DNA of 64,000 bases from positions 372,001-436,000 of the forward strand of contig NZ_FQXQ01000002.1 in the NCBI RefSeq assembly GCF_900130035.1, written 5' to 3'. This DNA is from Wenyingzhuangia marina. GTDB lineage: Bacteria; Bacteroidota; Bacteroidia; Flavobacteriales; Flavobacteriaceae. The notes beneath the pieces are model-generated. The model worked only from the letters and a program-made list of their open reading frames with translations. It had not been told where the DNA came from and made no database searches. Shown here in pieces: positions 59,410-64,000 of the stretch (the stretch's first letter is position 1; each line of letters starts with the position of its first letter). The translations under genes were made by a program, and so were the position numbers.

Positions 59410-59787
59410 TTACGAATAAACCTGAATGTTCTGGTATAAAAGGTAAAGAGGTATGGAAGGAATCAGTTTAGATTTACTGATTTGAAGAGCATTTGTCGCT
59501 TTTGGTTGAATTGGGAAATGAAAAACAAATAACTTCTCATTAAAAAAGAGGTCAATTACTTTTGTAACCGATATTGAAGATGAATGGTTAATTTCTGCAA
59601 CATCAAAAGTCACACAACTTGTTGTTAAAATTGTGGTTTGACTTTTATTTAAAACATTTGTTTGAGGTACACCTAATTCAGCTTGAACAAAATTTCTGAC
59701 TTTGCAAGGCGAAAGTAAAAGCAATAATACCAGTCCAAATATAGATAGGAAAGAATCATGTTTTTTTATTTCAAGTTTCTCTTTCAT
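59410..59787 (-). CDS. Flavobacterial hypothetical membrane-anchored protein
   Basis: A 125-aa protein with an N-terminal hydrophobic segment (FLSIFGLVLLLLLSPCKVRN), exported or anchored, then a polar region with a second Cys (LTTSCVTFDV). Proteins with this SPCKVRN start occur near metal or sulfur genes in flavobacteria as far as I recall, without known function. It is 104 bp upstream of the DoxX-DsrE-DoxDA operon, on the same strand. Confidence 0.65.
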   Translation of the reverse strand: MKEKLEIKKHDSFLSIFGLVLLLLLSPCKVRNFVQAELGVPQTNVLNKSQTTILTTSCVTFDVAEINHSSSISVTKVIDLFFNEKLFVFHFPIQPKATNALQISKSKLIPSIPLYLLYQNIQVYS

Positions 59788-59867
59788 TCAGTGCAAAATT
59801 AGGTTTCTTATTTTATAATTGTGTTATTTTTTATCATAAAAGCAAACTGATGATATATATAATAAAC

Positions 59868-59934
59868 AGGTTATCGCATTCTGCGAACGGATGCTAAAAC
59901 CATACCAATCTCTAATTTCTGTTATGTTAAGGTT
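59868..59934 (+). repeat. Direct repeat left of the ATPase cassette
   Basis: About 67 bp containing TCGCATTCTG, ATAACCATA-like and TTTCTGTTATGTTAAGGTT segments. It aligns at roughly 70% by eye with 62588-62652 in the same orientation, so similar sequence lies on both sides of the gene. Confidence 0.5.
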
Positions 59935-60086
59935 GGTCGTGATGAAAGTAAATATTTAAAGAGCTTAACAATCTCAGCTATGAGTTATTGTATGAATGAC
60001 TACTTTACTTTGCAGATACATATCAAACTGAAATTCCAAAAGTATTTTCTGAAGTAGGCTAGAATTAGCAATAAATTATATACGGT

Positions 60087-60100
60087 GTTGTGTGTAGTGC
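60087..60100 (+). repeat. Left inverted repeat of the ATPase cassette
   Basis: GTTGTGTGTAGTGC, the inverted counterpart (13 of 14 bases) of 62399-62412. Confidence 0.6.
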
Positions 60101-60101
60101 T

Positions 60102-62376
60102 TTATTTACATATCTTTTTGCAATATTCAACTTGTCCAATATATTTAATTTCAATATGTTTTACTATTGTTTCACATATTTCAATATAATCTTCATCTGT
60201 AATTGGTGATTGTTCGGTTCTCCAGCCTCCGTGAGATAAATCATTAATTAACGTGTATGATTTAGTATCGTCTTTGATATTTTCTTTGATATATTCGGCA
60301 ATACTTTCTCCTGTGACATCAATCTTTTCAAATTTTGTAAGTGTTTCAATTATGTGTCTAATTGAGTTTGCAGTTGTGTGGGTAGGAATTCCGTTTTTTC
60401 TACAAATTTCATAAATATCCATCAAATGATTTATGTAAGGAACAGTTAAATTATTATTGAAATCTATGAGTTCTCCTTTTTTTAGAAGTAATTTTTTATC
60501 AATAATATTATTTGATGCTAGAACACGCATAAAATCATTATTGTGTGTTAAAATTAGGAATCTTTCACGTTTTAACTTATCTATAATTTTTGATATATCT
60601 CTTATTACTCCGCATAAAGTATAAACGTGTGAAAAATCCATACTTGAAATTGGGTCGTCAATTACAAAGAAAAGTTTTTGATAATCATCTTCACTTTCAA
60701 TTTTTAAGTGAGTATCTCCGATAAAATAGGCGAATGCAACAATGTTTTTTTCTCCTTCACTTAGGATATTTTTTGCTTGGTCTTTTTCGAGAGTATTTTT
60801 ATCAAATATTAATCTGAAATTTTCTTCATCTAAAGTATATTTTTCAGCAAAAAAGTAATTAAGAACTGTTTTTATTGTCGAAGCTACTTTTTCTTTTTTG
60901 CTTACTTTTTGTTGTTCTCTTTTTTTCTTTATTTCATCATTCAAAGATTTCCATTGGGCTCTCAACTTTATTACACTTTCAATGTTATTCTTGTGTTCGT
61001 CAATCAGATGGTTATAAGCACACTTAATAATCTCTTTTCTTGTGGATTTGTTTTCCTCTCCAATTTTATCTTTTTTATTGTTAATAGCTTCAATTTCTTC
61101 GTTGTTTGAGGAAATAACGCCATTAAAAAGTGTTTCTGACTTTTCTAAACTCTGTAATTGTTCGTCAGTTAAAACAATTGATTTATTAATATTTTTAATT
61201 TTATCTTGAACACTTTCTATAAAACGTTCAATTTGTCTTCTTAAATACTCAATATCTAAACTATTCTATTTCTTCACTTGAAGGAATGTATTTAGTTTTG
61301 TATTTATTGAATTCATTTATTCTTTTAGTATTTTGAATTTCAATGTTTGTAAGAGTAATTATGTGTTTTTCAAGAGAAGATTCATATTCTTTAAATAACT
61401 TTATTGTATTTGCTTCAATATCATTTAAGTAAGTTGTGTATTTATCTATTAAATTTAAAGCATCTTTTTCCAAAGATTGTTCGCAAAATGGACAATCTTT
61501 TTTTTCAGAATCGAGTAAGGTAATACCTGTTTCAACAAAAAGTTGTTTGTCCTTGATTTTATTTTTAAACTCTGTTGCCAACTCACTTAAACTATATTCT
61601 TTAAGGCAATTTTCTTTTATTTCATTTAGTAATTTAAAATCTAGTTTTAGTTTTTCAATTTGTTTTATATCATCTAGGTTTTCTGGAACAGATTTAATTT
61701 TGTTGTAATCTTCAATTAGTTCATCGAATGTTTTAGAAATATCATATTTCTCTTTTTGTATTCCATTAAAGATGTTTTGAAATTCGAGTATTTTATAATC
61801 TCCTAATCTTTTTATATTTTGAATATTACTAACCTTTTCTTCAACATATTTTTCTGTCTCAATCTTTATTTGTTCATTTAGTTCAGAACCTTCTTTTTCT
61901 ATTTTCGATAATTTTTCTTCATCTTCTTTTAGGTCAATATTTATTTTTCCAAGAATAAAACCTTCAATTTCACTATCTTTTTCATAACTCAAAGCACTTA
62001 TGTTTTCTTCAACATAATCTTGATTAAATGTATGATATGTGTATTTGGTTTTAGGAAGATTTGGAATTACTCCTTTTTTTAATTCAATTTTAAAATCCTC
62101 TTGTGTAATTCCTTTTTTATCAATTATTGAAAAAGAAAAATTACTATTTGATTTTCCAATTGTAATTAATTTATCTGTTGGACTAATTTCATTTTCAAGC
62201 TGTAATTCATTGGTATTTTCCGTAAGTCTAAATAGTCTACTAATAAATGTTTTTCCGCTTCCGTTATTTGCAAAAACACCTATCTTAAGAGAGTTTGAAG
62301 AAATTAATCTCGTTAAGTTTTCAATTGGTGCAATATTCTGACATTGAATATTTGTTTTTATTTTTTCTCCTGCCAT
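60102..62376 (-). pseudogene. RloC/PrrC-like AAA_13 ATPase with zinc hook, one frameshift
   Basis: Two minus-strand frames form one protein of about 757 aa. The 5' frame (62376-61261, 371 aa) has Walker A NNGSGKT (37-43) and a coiled coil with hook CPFC (Cys295, Cys298), ending at a TAG. The other frame opens at once (61265) and runs to 60102: coiled coil, ABC signature LSEGEK, Walker B FFVIDDP, switch LTHN, then RHIIE and NDLSHGG. These supply an Arg-x3-Glu plus His pattern like the PrrC anticodon-nuclease triad. A one-base shift near 61263-61266 restores the frame. RloC family proteins cleave tRNA anticodons in phage defence. The shift may be mutation, phase variation or sequencing error. 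Confidence 0.75.
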
Positions 62377-62398
62377 TCTTTTCTAACGGATTTTTATC

Positions 62399-62412
62399 GC
62401 ATTACACACAAC
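62399..62412 (-). repeat. Right inverted repeat of the ATPase cassette
   Basis: GCATTACACACAAC, 22 bp upstream of the ATPase start, pairs with 60087-60100 with one mismatch; some flanking AT sequence (TATAT) also matches. Confidence 0.6.
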
Positions 62413-62587
62413 AGATGATATACACACTAAGGTAATGGTTCCATAAACTATTGCGTACAACCAACTCCCCTTAACTTCATCATCACCATTTTTTGTTATG
62501 TAATAAAAGTAACGTTTTTATGTAAAACAAACAGGTGGTTACAACCGTTTATCTTTACAATTTTTATAAAAGTCAACTGCATTGAAG

Positions 62588-62652
62588 AGTTGTCGCATTC
62601 TGAAGCGGACTCTATAACCATATCTTTCTCCAGTTTCTGTTGTCTTTAGGTT
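62588..62652 (+). repeat. Direct repeat right of the ATPase cassette
   Basis: Contains TCGCATTCTG, ATAACCATA and TTTCTGTTGTCTTTAGGTT, corresponding to 59868-59934 on the other side of the gene. Confidence 0.5.
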
Positions 62653-62698
62653 ATTTACACTTAGACATTTTTGAATGGGTTTGGCGGTAGTTTTTATT

Positions 62699-63166
62699 TT
62701 AATCCCAAATTTCAGGACGATTAATTTTCATTGTTCTTAGGTAAGATAAAAATTGTCCAGCGTGAACAGATTCATGATAAGCAATTCTTAATAAATATTC
62801 ACCAAGGTTTTTAGCTTCTCCATTTCCAGGATGTATAACTTTATTTTCGTTCAAATCTTTTTCTGAAAATTTATAAATACTTTCTAAGAATTTTTTTCGA
62901 TAAGGTTCAGCAAATTCTATTTCATCATTTACACTTACAAATGGCTTGTTCTCCCAAGGTGTTTTGTAATTTGTCATATCTCCTTGATTTATAATTATAT
63001 TCCATCCATAATCGGCCTGTAATACGTGCCTAATCATTTCCAAGGCTGTCATAGCATATTTGTCTGGTTTCCAATTATAATGGCTTTCGGGAAGAGCTTT
63101 CCAAATCTTAATACTTTTCCTTCTTATTTCGTTAAAATTTAAAATTATGAATTCCGTTTGAGTCAT
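62699..63166 (-). CDS. DinB-family protein
   Basis: Four-helix-bundle metalloprotein (155 aa) of the DinB/YfiT superfamily. Putative metal-binding His residues are in MIRHVLQADYGW and in YHESVHAGQFLSYL (two His). Families with this fold include damage-inducible proteins and thiol (for example bacillithiol) S-transferases. Because BshC is present in this window, a bacillithiol transferase role is possible, but this is only an inference. Single gene. Confidence 0.88.
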   Translation of the reverse strand: MTQTEFIILNFNEIRRKSIKIWKALPESHYNWKPDKYAMTALEMIRHVLQADYGWNIIINQGDMTNYKTPWENKPFVSVNDEIEFAEPYRKKFLESIYKFSEKDLNENKVIHPGNGEAKNLGEYLLRIAYHESVHAGQFLSYLRTMKINRPEIWD

Positions 63167-63413
63167 CTTTTTATTGTTTCTGAATATCGTTTTACACTAC
63201 AGTCAATACCTGCGATAAGTACCTGTTATCATTCCTCACCTAAAAATACAATTTGAAATGAATTCACAACTTAAATATCTTCTAATTGTTTTATAGAAGC
63301 TAAAATACCTACCATAAGTAACCACCAATTATGACACAAGCTGACTCTTTATGACCTTTATAGACTCAAAATGAAACACGAGGACACATAGTGAAACAAA
63401 AGTTCGTTTTTCA

Positions 63414-63513
63414 AGGGGTTTTCTTCGGGTTTTGTTCGGGAATCCTTCGGGAGCGCTTCGTCTGTATTTTTTAAAAATGGAAGTTTTTGGGAGAAATCCC
63501 GAAGCACACCCCT
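63414..63513. repeat. 100-bp MITE-like element
   Basis: Terminal inverted repeats AGGGGTTTTCTTCGGG (63414-63429) and CCCGAAGCACACCCCT (63498-63513) match at 14 of 16 positions. The interior repeats TTCGGG several times. It has no coding capacity. Confidence 0.55.
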
Positions 63514-63638
63514 ACAAAGCCATAGTGAAGAGATTGTTTACCTCTATTTTTTTTATAATTTTTGCATAGGGTTTTAGCGTCTTTGAACAGAATCGAGAAG
63601 TAAAGTGTTAAAGAAAAAAATAATCCAAAGAAACTAAT

Positions 63639-63727
63639 GGTTCTCGACTCCGCTCGAACATCGTGTTGGTTTTTATAGGTCTTCGAGCAACCTGTACTGA
63701 GGTCTTCTAAGTAGAGTCGAAAAGCAA
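63639..63727. repeat. Dispersed repeat, copy D
   Basis: Begins GGTTCTCGACTCCGCTCGAA and ends AGAGTCGAAAAGC. The two ends are inverted (CTCGACT against AGTCGA). Same organisation as copy E. Confidence 0.55.
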
Positions 63728-63809
63728 AATATCTCTTATAACTTAAAAGCTAATCATGATAATATAAAAGTACAATAGAATTAAGAATCTTAAAAAACTA
63801 GAAACATAC

Positions 63810-63893
63810 AGGTTCTCGGCTTCACTTCGACACCATATAGGTTTATATAATTCCACGTATAGCCGTAGGGTCTTCAAGCACAGTCGAGAAGCA
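63810..63893. repeat. Dispersed repeat, copy E
   Basis: Begins GGTTCTCGGCTTCACTTCGA and ends CACAGTCGAGAAGC. It matches copy D at both ends with a diverged middle. Confidence 0.55.
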
Positions 63894-63910
63894 ATGTTTT
63901 TTTCAAAAAA

Positions 63911-64000
63911 TTAAATCATTCCTAAAAAATCATCTTCTGATATAATAGCCACACCTAAGTCTGTTGCTTTTTGCAACTTGGCAGGTCCCATATTGTCTCC
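63911..64000 (-). CDS. ligA: NAD-dependent DNA ligase, C-terminal end only
   Basis: The last 29 codons and TAA stop of a minus-strand gene whose body lies beyond the window. The end GDNMGPAKLQKATDLG followed by AIISEDDFLGMI is the conserved tail of the BRCT domain of bacterial LigA, which seals nicks during replication and repair. Too short for any statement on the catalytic domain; other BRCT proteins are a minor alternative. Confidence 0.8.
   Translation of the reverse strand, partial: GDNMGPAKLQKATDLGVAIISEDDFLGMI

Larger units (their letters stand above)
59788..60101. other. Spacer with repeat and gene remnant-like sequence
   Basis: No intact gene. It holds one copy of the direct repeat that recurs at 62588-62652 (here 59868-59934), plus the left inverted repeat next to the anticodon-nuclease-like gene (60087-60100). 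A plus-strand frame stays open over part of 59881-60050, but no start or family is recognisable. Confidence 0.5.
62377..62698. other. Spacer right of the ATPase cassette
   Basis: No gene seen. It contains the right inverted repeat (62399-62412) and the right direct repeat (62588-62652). Nothing else is assignable. Confidence 0.5.
63167..63910. other. Repeat-rich spacer before ligA
   Basis: About 740 bp with no credible gene. It carries a 100-bp element with terminal inverted repeats (63414-63513) and two copies of an element ending in GGTTCTCG and AGTCGA-AAGC (63639-63727 and 63810-63893). The first 240 bp hold nothing recognisable. Confidence 0.6.

Noticed and set aside
61258-61270. Programmed +1 frameshift, as in prfB, to join the two ATPase frames
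   Set aside because: The context GAA TAG T lacks the CUU UGA C type slip site and any upstream Shine-Dalgarno-like stimulator. It cannot be excluded, but a plain indel is the simpler reading.
61436-62341. Plus-strand frames opposite the AAA ATPase gene (for example 61436-61708 and 62039-62341)
   Set aside because: They are antisense to a coding region with clear ATPase motifs and show no recognisable protein features.
63414-63893. CRISPR array in the repeat-rich spacer before ligA
   Set aside because: Repeats are few, diverged, of unequal spacing and have inverted ends; there are no identical short repeats with equal spacers and no cas genes.

Overview
The window is low-GC, gene-dense DNA from a member of the Bacteroidota, most likely a marine-type Flavobacteriaceae; the genus cannot be fixed from the sequence. 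Evidence: SusC/SusD proteins, -7 boxes of the TAnnTTTG type without Shine-Dalgarno sequences, bacillithiol synthesis (BshC), a carboxyspermidine-type polyamine route, and flavobacterial intergenic repeats. No rRNA, tRNA, CRISPR array or intact transposase was seen.

Layout. (1) 1-5921: polyamine genes: agmatine deiminase (5' truncated by the window edge), N-carbamoylputrescine amidase, a ClC chloride channel, carboxy(nor)spermidine dehydrogenase and decarboxylase. Together they lead from agmatine to putrescine to spermidine. (2) 6029-6220: cold-shock protein. (3) 6382-40457: a large glycan-utilisation locus: FucP-like permease and a lipoprotein fucosidase (divergent pair), a LytS/LytTR two-component pair, a 12-gene, 21.5-kb operon (GH92, SSS transporter, GH130, CBM9-like, GH18, GHL10-like, glycosylasparaginase, GH2, GH20, GH29, GH92, GH3), then SusC/SusD and a sugar MFS permease. 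The enzyme set matches stepwise breakdown of fucosylated N-glycans: endo-cleavage, removal of fucose, galactose, GlcNAc and mannose, phosphorolysis of Man-GlcNAc in the cytoplasm, and cleavage of GlcNAc-Asn in the periplasm. A shared motif (GTCATnnGTCkAAA) lies 55-82 bp upstream of three of its transcription units, with a weaker copy before the fourth, suggesting co-regulation. (4) 40560-50890: flavodoxin, a membrane-anchored P-loop ATPase of unknown role, a PAS-LuxR regulator, BshC, a PP-loop ATPase, thioredoxin, peroxiredoxin, methionine sulfoxide reductase and a Trk/Ktr potassium system. (5) 51046-59787: accessory genes: Gdx-like SMR exporter, CDF metal exporter, AraC and Crp regulators, EamA transporter, esterase, methyltransferase, and a DoxD/DoxA-DsrE-DoxX sulfur cluster. 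(6) 60102-62376: a zinc-hook AAA ATPase resembling the RloC/PrrC anticodon nucleases, broken by one frameshift and flanked by inverted and direct repeats, so probably a defence cassette. (7) 62699-64000: DinB protein, a repeat-rich spacer with MITE-like elements, and the 3' end of ligA.

The most interesting items are the shared PUL motif, the frameshifted anticodon-nuclease-like gene and its repeats, the terminator-like hairpin abutting nspC, and the competing hairpins inside the second GH92 signal-peptide region.
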